Below, one piece after another: positions 25,271-34,608 of a DNA stretch of 64,000 nt (the stretch's first letter is position 1; every line of letters begins with the position of its first letter). The notes under the pieces were generated by a model. It saw only the letters and a program-made list of their open reading frames with translations. It had not been told where the DNA came from and did no database searches. Source of the stretch: Flammeovirga aprica JL-4 (GTDB lineage Bacteria > Bacteroidota > Bacteroidia > Cytophagales > Flammeovirgaceae); contig NZ_JABANE010000018.1 in assembly GCF_012844305.1 (NCBI RefSeq), positions 1-64,000 of the forward strand, read 5' to 3'. The position numbers and the translations under genes are program-made.

Positions 25271-28048
25271 ATGAGAAACAAACTATTGTATATCCTTTTC
25301 TTTTTTTCTATTTCTTCGATTGTAAAAGGACAGGTCCCTTACTTAATCAATGAAGTAGATGTTGATTTTAAAGATGGTACAATCAACGCCTATCACTCAG
25401 AAGCAAGAGATATAATTATTCCTCCTTTTTTAAATGGAGAAAAAGTTGTTGCGATTGCCCCTAGAGTTTTTCAATTAAAAAAGCTGTCCGGTGTTAGCCT
25501 ACCTAAAGGACTGAAAAGAATAGAGGAAAATGCCTTCTTTTTTAATGAATTAAAAAAGTTAGAACTCCCTGAAGGCTTAGAATACATTGGACCTTTTGCA
25601 TTCTCATCTAATGATATTGAAAGTGTCAGCTTCCCCTCTGGCCTTGAACGAATTGAAAAGAATGCCTTCTATTCTAATGAATTAAAAAAGTTAGAACTCC
25701 CTGAAAGTATGAAATATATTGGAAGAGAGGCATTTTCAAAAAATGCACTAAAAGCTGTTACTCTTCCTGATGAGGTCCATTTTATTGGAGAAGAGGCATT
25801 CTATAAAAATATTATTTCAACTCTTCATTTGCCATCAAAATTAATTTATTTAGGCCCTGGGGCTTTTAAAAATAACAATCTTCAACATCTCCTTCTTCCA
25901 AAACAGCTTAAATATATTGGAGCTTTTGCATTTGAAGAGAATATGATAAATGAGATTCAACTACCCTCTGGCTTACAATATATAGGGAAGTATGCGTTTA
26001 ATGAAAATGCGTTAGAAAAAATTGAATTACCTGAATCTCTTCTCTTTTTAGGGGAATATGCCTTTTCTTCCGAACATTTTTTCACTATTGAACTACCAAC
26101 TGTTGGTCTAAAAGGACAATGGTATGAGGTCTCTGATGACAAGGTGAACAAATTTTCTTCTAATGAGGGTGCATGTGATGTTAATAGTTTTTTTTACTAT
26201 TCCGTTGAAAAATACAAAGCTTTAGATAATGATTTTGTTTTTAATAATGGGATCATTGATAAATATGTCGGCCCAAGATCAGGAAGTATTATTATCCCCT
26301 CAAAAATCAATAATGAAAAAGTTATAGCTATTGGAGCTGAAGCCTTTAAAGGCTTATCCTTAGATAAGGTTATCTTTCCAAAAGAGTTGAAAACGATCAG
26401 TGAAAGTGCATTTGAAGGAAATTTACTAGTTAGTATTGAATTTCCTAAAAGTTTAGTGTCTATAGGTAAAAGTGCGTTTAAAGATAATGAGATAACAGAT
26501 ATAAGTTTCCCAGAAACACTTACTTCAATTGGTAAATCGGCTTTTGAAAAAAATAATATAACTGAACTTCACTTACCTGATCATCTTACAAGCATTGGAA
26601 AGTCAGCTTTTGCTAGAAATAAACTTAAAACTGTTCATTTTCCTAAACATCTCACCACAATTCCAGAAGATACTTTTTCCTTTAATAAGCTAGTTGAAAT
26701 ACGCTTGCCTCCAAATCTTCTAGCGATAAGTGATTATGCTTTTTTCAATAACAAATTAGAAAGGATCAAATTTCCCAATACGCTAAGAAAAATTGGAAAA
26801 AGTGCTTTTCAGTTAAATAACTTTGAAAGTGTAAAATTACCCCAGAACGTAGTTTATATAGGCCCATTAGCGTTCTCTCAGAATGCGCTTAAAAGCTATA
26901 AATTACCTTCTCCTGAATATGATGGAATGTGGAAAAACTGCAATAATCCAGATGAAGTAGAACCCTTAAATATTGCCGAATACTATTACCATGTAGAAAG
27001 CTACATCACTAAAAATGAAGACTATTCAGTTAAGGAGGGGGAAATAATAAAGTATTTTGGCCCAGGAGGAGATATTATCATACCGGAGTATATACAAAAT
27101 CAATACATCAACTCAATTGGTGCGTCAGCATTTCAATACTGCAATTTGTACAATGTAATTTTACCACAGAGAGTTACCTCCATTGGTAATCAAGCTTTTG
27201 AACAAAATTATCTTGAAAAGATTGTTTTACATGAGGGGATAACTGATATAGGGGACTCTGCCTTTTATGATAATAATTTAAAGAATTTATCGATTCCTAA
27301 AGGCATAAAAACAATAAGGAAAAATTGCTTTGATTACAATCAATTGGAAAGTGTACAACTTCCAACAGGTATTAAAAATATTGGATATGGAGCTTTTCAA
27401 AGTAATGTAATTGAAAAGTTGAATCTGCCTGAAGGTATAGAAAATATTGCTGCAGATGCTTTTAATGATAATTCCTTAGAGCGTTTAAAATTACCTCAAA
27501 GTTTGAAATCAATAGGGCGTGATGCTTTTAACTATAATATACTAAGGACAGTAGAAATGTCTTCACACCTCCAATTTATAGGTATAAGGGCTTTTTTCAG
27601 TAATAAATTAGACAAAATAAATCTACCAAATAACCTTCAATTTATGGGCTTTGATGCTTTCAGTCAGAATAGGATTTACAATTTAATTCTACCAACCCCG
27701 AGTCCTATAGAAGGTGTTGTTTATGATCATTGGTACGATGAGAGACAAGACAGAATATGTGAATATGGGGAAGATGTTTGGGAAAAAGGGACTTATAAGC
27801 TTGTTCTTAAAGAAGATAACCGTATACTAATTAGTGTCTTATTCACGAATGGGAAAGGAAATTTAAAAGTATCGGGTGATTATAAAAAGAGTTATACAAA
27901 CCTTACACATATCAACTTTTTTGTACAAAAAGGTTCTTCTATTATGCTTCAAACCAATAAAAGTACAGGAGGTGCATCAAAAACGCTGAATTATAATGAT
28001 ATAAAAGAAAATAAACAGATGATTGTTGATTTTGATGCTTATCAATAG
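25271..28048 (+). CDS. BspA-type leucine-rich repeat protein with three modules
   Basis: The product is 925 residues from the ATG at 25271, which starts a good signal peptide ending at VKG; in-frame ATG at 25244 and TTG at 25181 are less suitable. It contains 25 or more LRR_5 repeats of 22 residues (pattern L-xx-IG-xx-AF-xx-N-x-L-xx-I-x-LP). They fall in three modules, each opened by an IIIP-x-F/I-IN/NG segment and closed by LP-x-P-plus-W sequences (near TVGLKGQWYE, SPEYDGMWKN and SPIEGVVYDHW). The ~100-residue C-terminus is beta-rich. It is probably secreted or surface-bound, for adhesion or binding. No sortase-like or type IX signal is evident to me. Confidence 0.85.
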   Translation: MRNKLLYILFFFSISSIVKGQVPYLINEVDVDFKDGTINAYHSEARDIIIPPFLNGEKVVAIAPRVFQLKKLSGVSLPKGLKRIEENAFFFNELKKLELPEGLEYIGPFAFSSNDIESVSFPSGLERIEKNAFYSNELKKLELPESMKYIGREAFSKNALKAVTLPDEVHFIGEEAFYKNIISTLHLPSKLIYLGPGAFKNNNLQHLLLPKQLKYIGAFAFEENMINEIQLPSGLQYIGKYAFNENALEKIELPESLLFLGEYAFSSEHFFTIELPTVGLKGQWYEVSDDKVNKFSSNEGACDVNSFFYYSVEKYKALDNDFVFNNGIIDKYVGPRSGSIIIPSKINNEKVIAIGAEAFKGLSLDKVIFPKELKTISESAFEGNLLVSIEFPKSLVSIGKSAFKDNEITDISFPETLTSIGKSAFEKNNITELHLPDHLTSIGKSAFARNKLKTVHFPKHLTTIPEDTFSFNKLVEIRLPPNLLAISDYAFFNNKLERIKFPNTLRKIGKSAFQLNNFESVKLPQNVVYIGPLAFSQNALKSYKLPSPEYDGMWKNCNNPDEVEPLNIAEYYYHVESYITKNEDYSVKEGEIIKYFGPGGDIIIPEYIQNQYINSIGASAFQYCNLYNVILPQRVTSIGNQAFEQNYLEKIVLHEGITDIGDSAFYDNNLKNLSIPKGIKTIRKNCFDYNQLESVQLPTGIKNIGYGAFQSNVIEKLNLPEGIENIAADAFNDNSLERLKLPQSLKSIGRDAFNYNILRTVEMSSHLQFIGIRAFFSNKLDKINLPNNLQFMGFDAFSQNRIYNLILPTPSPIEGVVYDHWYDERQDRICEYGEDVWEKGTYKLVLKEDNRILISVLFTNGKGNLKVSGDYKKSYTNLTHINFFVQKGSSIMLQTNKSTGGASKTLNYNDIKENKQMIVDFDAYQ

Positions 28049-28078
28049 TCTATGTAGAAGATAAGATGTATAAAAAAC

Positions 28079-28110
28079 GAGCCTCGTTTATTGATCAATA
28101 AGCGAGGCTC
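28079..28110. terminator. Bidirectional terminator
   Basis: The stem gagcctcg with cgaggctc extends inward with ttattga/tcaataa and lies between two converging genes. It has A6 before and a T-rich tract after. Confidence 0.75.
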
Positions 28111-28133
28111 TCTGTTAAAAAAAGAAATAAAAG

Positions 28134-29288
28134 TTATTCCTCTTTCTGTAACATTGCCGGAAATGTTCTGAACATTAATTTGAAATCCATAATTGTATTT
28201 CTAGTACCAGCATATCTATTATCCAATTTCATCCTCTTTTCACTGTTCATAAAAGGATCAATCGATTTCTGAATTTGCCATAACCCAGTGATGCCTGCTG
28301 GAGTATTAAAACGTTCAACAGTACCATCTGTAGTCAATTTTTCAGCTTCATAGAGTGGGAGAGGTCTATTGCCTACAACGGACATTTGCCCTAACAGAAC
28401 GTTGACTAACTGAGGTAACTCATCCAAACTTGTCTTTCTAATGATAGCACCTACTTTTGTAATTCGTGGGTCATTCTCTATTTTAAAAAAAGTAGATTGA
28501 TTTTTTTTAGCCTTAAATACTTTTTCGCTGATGGTAAACCCATCGTCTCCAGTAATCATGGTATTACAAGGTTCTATATCTTCAATATTTTCCGATTTGG
28601 AATAGCTATTTTTTACAAATAATCCTTGTACCAATTGATCCGCATTAACTTTCATCGACCGGAATTTTAAAAAGGGGATAACGTTATAATCTCTACCAAT
28701 TCTTTTGGAGACATAAAAAACAGGCCCTGGATTTTCGATATAAATAGCTATGGCTATGATCAAATAAATAGGGAGCAGACAGAGCATCATGACCAAAGAA
28801 AAAGCAATATCAAATCCTCTTTTTCCAATAAGGCTTTTGTTGGCGTAAATGTGATGCAGAGTCTCTGTGAGGGTTCTTTTACCCTGTTTCTTCTCTATTT
28901 TATGATGAGGATTAAATCTCCTGTAGCGGTCAAGTATATTCTTGATTCTGATATGCAACTCACCGGGATTAAAAGGTTTGGCAACAAAATCATCAACGCC
29001 AAGGTTGAGTACTTCTATCTTCTTTGCAGAAGCGTCTTCCCCTGAAAGGGTTATGATGGGTAAAGTAGCAAATTGAGGGTTATTTTTGAGAGTTTTCATA
29101 AAAGAGATACCCGATTCTTTGTTCAGATTGATATCACTGATCACCAATTCTACAGTGTTTTTTTCTAAAAAAGAAAGGGCTTCTGCAATAGTACTTTTAC
29201 AATGAACTGTATACTCTTTTGATAGTAGGTTACGCACAAATTTCTGCATGAATTTATCATCATCTAATAACAGTATTTCGTTAAACAT
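28134..29288 (-). CDS. Response-regulator receiver fused to a polyprenyl-phosphate sugar-phosphate transferase
   Basis: The product is 384 residues from the ATG at 29288 (an upstream ATG at 29318 adds ten hydrophobic residues before the receiver). Residues 4-120 are a receiver domain with acidic pocket Asp9-11, phospho-acceptor Asp52 (VISDINLN) and Lys104 (FVAKPF). After a linker comes a membrane hairpin (about 160-190) and a WbaP/PglC-type bacterial sugar transferase domain with SKRIGRDYNVIPFLKFRSM, DELPQLVNVLLGQMSVVGNR and GITGLWQI. It would start a lipid-linked glycan (exopolysaccharide or capsule) under direct phosphorylation control. Two lone receivers lie divergently upstream. No histidine kinase is nearby. 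Confidence 0.88.
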   Translation of the reverse strand: MFNEILLLDDDKFMQKFVRNLLSKEYTVHCKSTIAEALSFLEKNTVELVISDINLNKESGISFMKTLKNNPQFATLPIITLSGEDASAKKIEVLNLGVDDFVAKPFNPGELHIRIKNILDRYRRFNPHHKIEKKQGKRTLTETLHHIYANKSLIGKRGFDIAFSLVMMLCLLPIYLIIAIAIYIENPGPVFYVSKRIGRDYNVIPFLKFRSMKVNADQLVQGLFVKNSYSKSENIEDIEPCNTMITGDDGFTISEKVFKAKKNQSTFFKIENDPRITKVGAIIRKTSLDELPQLVNVLLGQMSVVGNRPLPLYEAEKLTTDGTVERFNTPAGITGLWQIQKSIDPFMNSEKRMKLDNRYAGTRNTIMDFKLMFRTFPAMLQKEE

Positions 29289-29516
29289 AATTAGGTTTTT
29301 GAGTAAATAAATTGTCATTAATCAGCTACTCGTTTCAACATTCACCTTCTTAAAAAAGTTCTATTTTTACATTATTTTTCTTCCGATAGGCCTGTGTATT
29401 TCAGTACTTCATTTTTATTATAGTATTTTTCATGAAATAACTTGCACTAAAATATTAATAATGCAGCTAACGTTCAATTAAAGTGTTATATTCTTATAAA
29501 TTACACTTTTATAAAA

Positions 29517-29981
29517 ATGAGAAAATCCATTTTAGTGGTTGATGATGATCTATTTATCAGAGACATTGCATCTCATGTTTTAGGCGTAGATAACAATGTA
29601 TTATTGGCCCATGACATGATAAATGCGCGAAATATACTGCATAATGAGCATATTGACCTTATTCTTTTAGATATAAAATTAGAAAAGGAAACAAGCGAAA
29701 GTTTATTTAAGATTATTCATCACAAAAAAGAAAAAGAGATTCCAGTAATTGTTTTTTCAAGTAATCAAGATCCGGGAATCAAAGATAATTACATCGATAT
29801 GGGAATAGCAGACTATATTCAGAAACCCTTTAATTTGAATGATCTTGAGGTAAGAATCAAAGATGTTCTTATTATGGACAGTCCTCCTAAAATGCAAAAA
29901 AAGAAAAAGGCATCGCATTTTAAAAATTGGTTTTTGCGTTTAATCAAGATAAAAAGGTACAATAAGGACGAAGTTTGTTAA
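29517..29981 (+). CDS. Stand-alone receiver protein 1
   Basis: A 154-residue protein. Residues 3-120 are a receiver with Asp9-11, acceptor Asp52 (LILLDIKLEKE) and Lys103 (YIQKPFN). The C-terminal ~35 residues are strongly basic (KMQKKKKASHFKNWFLRLIKIKR) with no recognised output domain. It resembles the receiver of the fused transferase at 28134 and the one at 30076. The three probably arose from one ancestor and may share a kinase or exchange phosphate. Confidence 0.85.
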   Translation: MRKSILVVDDDLFIRDIASHVLGVDNNVLLAHDMINARNILHNEHIDLILLDIKLEKETSESLFKIIHHKKEKEIPVIVFSSNQDPGIKDNYIDMGIADYIQKPFNLNDLEVRIKDVLIMDSPPKMQKKKKASHFKNWFLRLIKIKRYNKDEVC

Positions 29982-30075
29982 TAATGTGAATAAATAATAA
30001 ATATTAGTGAACTTAAGATGATGAAGTGATGTTTTAGAAGTGATAAAACAATCATAAGACCCAGATAAAAGAATT

Positions 30076-30570
30076 ATGAAGTTTCCAATCCTAATTATTG
30101 AAGACGATCAGTTTATGCGTGACCTAACAATCAACGCTTTAAAAGATAAATATGAAGTCTATGCTGCACAAACACTTGAGGAAGCTAAAAAGGTCCTTAA
30201 AAATAAAATTATAAAGTTAGTACTGACAGACTTAAATCTAGATCAAGAAAACACCTTTGATTTTATCCTGAACTTGAGATCATCAAAGCATTATTCAGAT
30301 ATTCCAATCGTGGTCTATTCTGGACAATTTGATCTCACTCAAAAAGGGCATTTACTCAATAAAGGGGTAGCAGGTTTTATCGAAAAACCATTATCTCTCA
30401 ATGAATTGCAAATCAGAATTGACAACTCTATCGCTCATTATTCTAAAGTAAGTAGAATAAAAATGAACGAAAGAAAAGCAACTCCTGTTGTAGAAGAAGA
30501 GAAAACGAGCACAATAGGAGAGAAAGTCAATATCATCAGAAAAAGTTTTTACAATACACTTTTCACATAA
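30076..30570 (+). CDS. Stand-alone receiver protein 2
   Basis: A 164-residue protein with a receiver domain (Glu9, Asp10-11, acceptor Asp52 in LVLTDLNLD, Lys104 in FIEKPLS) and a short polar tail ending in a basic, aromatic stretch. It lacks a DNA-binding domain. It is 94 bases after the first lone receiver gene and probably cotranscribed with it. By position it belongs to the control of the sugar transferase at 28134, as a phosphate sink or protein-interaction module. Confidence 0.85.
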   Translation: MKFPILIIEDDQFMRDLTINALKDKYEVYAAQTLEEAKKVLKNKIIKLVLTDLNLDQENTFDFILNLRSSKHYSDIPIVVYSGQFDLTQKGHLLNKGVAGFIEKPLSLNELQIRIDNSIAHYSKVSRIKMNERKATPVVEEEKTSTIGEKVNIIRKSFYNTLFT

Positions 30571-30628
30571 AATTTACACTCTATAAAGATTTTACAATAA
30601 CCCAATTACTATTTATTTAAATCAGAAT

Positions 30629-30662
30629 GAGCCTTATGTATTTTACATAGGCTCTTTTTTTG
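30629..30662 (+). terminator. Terminator of the receiver operon
   Basis: The stem gagccttatgta with acataggctc, with a TTTT loop, is followed by a run of T. Confidence 0.8.
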
Positions 30663-30799
30663 TTTCAAACATGCTCTTAAAAATTTGGAGCTACTTATTT
30701 GGTTTCTTTCTCATCGCGTACTGTTGTAAAAACAAACCTTGGATTTATCAGTTAGGTAAGAAATTTATTGCACAGACTTTCTTGTAAATAAACTCTGTG

Positions 30800-30807
30800 T
30801 ATCTTTG
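30800..30807 (+). promoter_or_regulatory. Candidate -7 element of cysM
   Basis: TATCTTTG fits TAnnTTTG and lies about 58 bases before the ATG at 30866. I see no clear -33 element at the standard distance. Confidence 0.4.
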
Positions 30808-30865
30808 CTTTTATTTTTGAAATAAAACGAAGAATTTAATCTCTAAACTATCAACGAATAGAATT

Positions 30866-31744
30866 ATGTCATCAGTATTATCGCTAGTAGGAAATACTCC
30901 TTTGGTGAAGCTTGAAAAGCTGAATCCCAACCCTAACGTTACAATTTATGCAAAATTGGAAGGTCAGAATCCCGGTGGAAGTGTAAAGGACAGAGCGGCT
31001 TTTAATATGATCAATGAAGCTATTAAAAGTGGTCAGTTGAAAAAAGGTATGAAATTAATTGAAGCGACAAGTGGTAATACGGGAATTGCTTTAGCGATGA
31101 TGTCATCTTTATTTGGAGTAGAAATAGAATTGGTGATGCCTGACAGTGCAACGATTGAAAGAGTAAAATCTATGAAAGCTTATGGTGCAAAAGTAACGCT
31201 TACACCTGCAGCAATTTCTATGGAAGGAGCTAGAGATTATGCTTTGAGCAAAGTGGAAGAAGGAGGGCATTTGATGTTGAATCAATTTGACAACCCCAAC
31301 AACTACTTGGCACATTATAAAACAACAGGGCCAGAGATTTGGAGAGATACAAATCATGAAGTGACGCACTTTGTTTCTGCAATGGGAACGACAGGTACTA
31401 TTATGGGAACTTCAAAGTTTTTAAAAGAACAATCTTCAGACATTACTATTGTCGGTACTCAACCTGCTGAAGGTGCTCGAATTCCTGGTATCAGAAGGTG
31501 GCCACAAGAATATTTACCAAAAATATTTGACGCTTCAAGAGTAGATGAAACCATTGATGTAAGCCAGGAAAATGCTACTGACATGACTAGAAAATTAGCA
31601 CTAGAAGAAGGCATTTTTGCGGGAATGAGTAGTGGGGGTTCAGCTTATGCGGCTATAGAAACAGCAAAAAAAATTGATAAAGGCGTGATTGTCTTTATTG
31701 TTTGTGATAGAGGAGACAAATATTTATCAAGCGATCTATTTTAA
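30866..31744 (+). CDS. cysM: Cysteine synthase B
   Basis: A 292-residue PLP enzyme that makes cysteine from O-acetylserine (or O-phosphoserine) and sulfide. The PLP lysine is Lys41 (GGSVKDRAA); the substrate loop is TSGNTG and the phosphate-binding glycine loop is GTTGTIMGTS. The ending CDRGDKYLSSDLF and the SSGGS motif favour CysM over CysK. Length is typical. Cytoplasmic. The lipoprotein gene at 31761 follows after 16 bases and may be cotranscribed. Confidence 0.93.
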   Translation: MSSVLSLVGNTPLVKLEKLNPNPNVTIYAKLEGQNPGGSVKDRAAFNMINEAIKSGQLKKGMKLIEATSGNTGIALAMMSSLFGVEIELVMPDSATIERVKSMKAYGAKVTLTPAAISMEGARDYALSKVEEGGHLMLNQFDNPNNYLAHYKTTGPEIWRDTNHEVTHFVSAMGTTGTIMGTSKFLKEQSSDITIVGTQPAEGARIPGIRRWPQEYLPKIFDASRVDETIDVSQENATDMTRKLALEEGIFAGMSSGGSAYAAIETAKKIDKGVIVFIVCDRGDKYLSSDLF

Positions 31745-31760
31745 TTATATATATAAACCT

Positions 31761-32276
31761 ATGAGAACAATTGTATTATCATTCCTATTAGGATTATTCC
31801 TAATGAGCTGTGGTGGAGAGCAAAAATCACAACAGCAACAAGAAACAGCAAAAGAAGAAGAAAAGTTAGAAGCTGTTGTCTATGATGCGGAGAAGGCAAA
31901 AGCGCCTCAAGCGTATATGAAATTATCGGAATGTCTAATAGCGAGTAATCCTACAGCAGCACAAACTTATGCTAAAAGATTAAAAGCAGTGATGCCTGCT
32001 GAAGGTGCTGAAGAAGTAAATAAATCAATCGATGCAATCATCAATTCTGCAGATTTAGCTGCTCAGAGAAAAAGTTTTGAAGCTGTAACGGCTTATTTTC
32101 TTGAAGTAGCAAAGAAAGGTGATGCAGGAATGGACATTTACTTAGTACACTGCCCAATGGCATTCAACAACACTGGTGCGGATTGGTTGAGTGCTACAAA
32201 AGAAGTGGTTAACCCTTACTTCGGAGACGAGATGTTACACTGTGGTAGAGTGATGGAAACAATCAAAGGGAAATAA
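31761..32276 (+). CDS. DUF3347-like lipoprotein
   Basis: The product is 171 residues from the ATG at 31761, which gives a lipoprotein signal (LMSC, Cys17); an earlier in-frame ATG lies inside cysM. The mature region begins with a Gln/Glu-rich linker, then a helical domain ending in CPMAFNN, WLS, NPYFGDEMLHCG. This is the signature of the DUF3347 family found alone or at the end of Cus-type efflux adaptors. The cysteine and histidine residues suggest copper or another soft metal. No efflux genes are nearby. Confidence 0.8.
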   Translation: MRTIVLSFLLGLFLMSCGGEQKSQQQQETAKEEEKLEAVVYDAEKAKAPQAYMKLSECLIASNPTAAQTYAKRLKAVMPAEGAEEVNKSIDAIINSADLAAQRKSFEAVTAYFLEVAKKGDAGMDIYLVHCPMAFNNTGADWLSATKEVVNPYFGDEMLHCGRVMETIKGK

Positions 32277-32297
32277 AAGTCTCATTTTCTGAATGTT

Positions 32298-32337
32298 AAA
32301 AAAGTCATATTCTAATTTATTGGAATATGACTTTTTT
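32298..32337 (+). terminator. Terminator of the cysM operon
   Basis: A perfect 15-bp stem (aaaaaagtcatattc with gaatatgactttttt), loop of about 10 bases. Confidence 0.85.
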
Positions 32338-32401
32338 ATTATAACTTAGTCATGCAATTAAGGAGTAATACTCCTATTTTTTTGAATGACTATTTTTATT
32401 T

Positions 32402-34591
32402 ATGCGACTCTTTGCTACGCTTATATTACTCTTCAGTTTTTCTTTTGCTTTCAGTGAAAATAAAATTTTAATTGATGCTACTTCTAAAGAAATCAACACT
32501 GTATCGGAACATGTTGAAATCTTCTTAGATTCAAGTAATGCGATACCTTTTGAGAAAATATTAAATACCAATGTTTTTGTGCCTAATGAGCAACAAATTA
32601 TCAATGTAGGTTTTAATGAAGCTTCTTTATGGCTTAAGCTCTCCCTTAGCAATATTGATTTACAAGAAGACAAAGATTTTATTCTTGAAGTGGGAAATAG
32701 CAGTCTTGATGTTATAGAAGTTTATGAGGTAGAAGGAGGTCAAATTATTAACTATCAACTACTTGGAGATCAAGTTCCTTTTTTAGAGCGTGCTATTCAA
32801 TTCAGAAACTGCTTATATCCTTTTCGTATAGAGGCTGACTCTGAAAAGTATCTTTATTTGAAGATTCAAACGAACGGCGCACTGCAAGTACCACTTACAA
32901 TAGCCACGCCCACAACATTCTTTATTAATCATCTTAAAACAGAAACAGCATACGGTATTTACATCGGTATAATGTTGGTAATGGTTTTGTATAACATCCT
33001 TATTTTCTTATCACTCAAAGACCTTAATTACCTCTATTATGCCTTTCCAATATTAGCCAATTCCACTTTCTTTTTATCATTAAGCGGACATCATTTTCAG
33101 TATTTATTTCCAAATTCACCCTCTGTAGCTAATAATATTACAGTCATTTCTATAGGTGCTTGGATATTGACTTCTTCCTTTTATGCTAAATCATCTTTGC
33201 AGTCCAAAAAGTATTCTAAAGTTGCAGACATCGCACTGATTACAACTATGGTGCTTGGAGGAATCGGAGTCCTTCTGCCTTTTGTCACTAGCTATGCCTT
33301 TGCAGTAAGAATAAACAGTAAATTCACTTTAGTCAATTCATTAGTGATGTTTGTTGCTGGTCTATTGATCTGGTATAAAGGCAATAAATCAGCACGTTTC
33401 TTCATCCTAGCTTGGACTGCTTATCTAGTAGGTACATTTATTTTTGCACTCATGAAGTTCAATTTTATTGAACAGAATGCATTTACTAAAAATGTACTGG
33501 CTTATGGTGGTGTTATAGAAGTTCTCTTTTTGTCATTGGCATTAAGTGATAAGTATAAATTGTATAAAAGAGAGAAGGAAGTTGCACAGAAAGAATTGCT
33601 TGAACAACAATTACAAGCGAATGCTGTCCTTGAAGAAAAAGTAAATGAAAGAACAGCAGAATTAAAGGAAAAACAGGTTGAACTAGAACAAAATGCTGCT
33701 ACTCTTCAAGAAGCTTTTGAGCAGATCAATAATAAAAATGTAGAGCTGGAACAACAGAACGAGGAAATTGTGACACAGCGTGATATGGTAGAGAAACAGA
33801 AAATTCACCTTATCGAATCCAGTGATAAAATACAGGCTAGTATTAATTACGCCAAAAGAATTCAAGCCACAATGCTTCCTTCACTTTCTCAATTGAAAGA
33901 TTTATTTCCTGATTCCTTCTTGCTGTTCAGACCAAAAGATATAGTTTCCGGAGATTTTTATTGGTGTGCAAAAGTTGGGAATAAGAAAATATTGGCAGCT
34001 GTGGATTGTACAGGACATGGTGTTCCTGGAGCGTTTATGTCATTGGTAGGTTATCATCTATTGCAAGACATCGTAGTGAAAACAAAAATTACTTCTCCCG
34101 AAATCATATTACAAGCCCTGCATCTTCAAATTATTAAAAGCCTTCATCAGGAGAATTATCAATTGAAAGATGGTATGGATATGAGCTTGTTTGTTTATGA
34201 TGAGAAGACAAAGATATTTGAATTTGCCGGGGCACATAACCCATTAGTATACAGTCAGGGAGGTGAATTTGTACTGATAAAAGGAGATAGAAACTCTATT
34301 GGCTCAACTAGACCTAAGGTTTCTTTTACAAATCATAAAGTGATGATCGACAAAGAGACTACACTTTATTTATATTCAGATGGTTTTCAAGATCAGTTTG
34401 GTGGTCCAAAAGATAGAAAGTTCGGTTCAAAAAATTTCAGAGCTGTACTGCAAGAAAATAGTGCTTTGGAGCTTGGGTTACAAAAAAGTATCTTGGAAAG
34501 CGCATTGGATAATTGGATGATGGCTGATGAGAATCATCACAAGCAAACTGACGATATTTTAGTTATTGGTGTTAAATTAGGGCAGGAATAA
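32402..34591 (+). CDS. 7TMR-DISM receptor with SpoIIE-type PP2C phosphatase
   Basis: A 729-residue signalling protein: signal peptide (to about 18), extracellular 7TMR-DISMED2 domain (about 40-165), seven membrane helices (about 180-385), a long coiled coil (about 390-480) and a SpoIIE/RsbU-like PP2C domain (about 500-725). Metal-binding aspartates include Asp518 (SGDFYW) and Asp535 (VDCTGHGVPGAFMS), with YLYSDGFQDQFGG later. It should dephosphorylate an anti-anti-sigma or similar partner in answer to an outside ligand, possibly a carbohydrate. No partner anti-sigma gene is adjacent. Confidence 0.92.
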   Translation: MRLFATLILLFSFSFAFSENKILIDATSKEINTVSEHVEIFLDSSNAIPFEKILNTNVFVPNEQQIINVGFNEASLWLKLSLSNIDLQEDKDFILEVGNSSLDVIEVYEVEGGQIINYQLLGDQVPFLERAIQFRNCLYPFRIEADSEKYLYLKIQTNGALQVPLTIATPTTFFINHLKTETAYGIYIGIMLVMVLYNILIFLSLKDLNYLYYAFPILANSTFFLSLSGHHFQYLFPNSPSVANNITVISIGAWILTSSFYAKSSLQSKKYSKVADIALITTMVLGGIGVLLPFVTSYAFAVRINSKFTLVNSLVMFVAGLLIWYKGNKSARFFILAWTAYLVGTFIFALMKFNFIEQNAFTKNVLAYGGVIEVLFLSLALSDKYKLYKREKEVAQKELLEQQLQANAVLEEKVNERTAELKEKQVELEQNAATLQEAFEQINNKNVELEQQNEEIVTQRDMVEKQKIHLIESSDKIQASINYAKRIQATMLPSLSQLKDLFPDSFLLFRPKDIVSGDFYWCAKVGNKKILAAVDCTGHGVPGAFMSLVGYHLLQDIVVKTKITSPEIILQALHLQIIKSLHQENYQLKDGMDMSLFVYDEKTKIFEFAGAHNPLVYSQGGEFVLIKGDRNSIGSTRPKVSFTNHKVMIDKETTLYLYSDGFQDQFGGPKDRKFGSKNFRAVLQENSALELGLQKSILESALDNWMMADENHHKQTDDILVIGVKLGQE

Positions 34592-34608
34592 CTATAATTT
34601 TTTGATAT

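Noticed and set aside
32374..32673. A 99-codon minus-strand frame over the start of the 7TM-DISM gene
   Set aside because: Antisense to a well-supported gene, with no promoter or family match.
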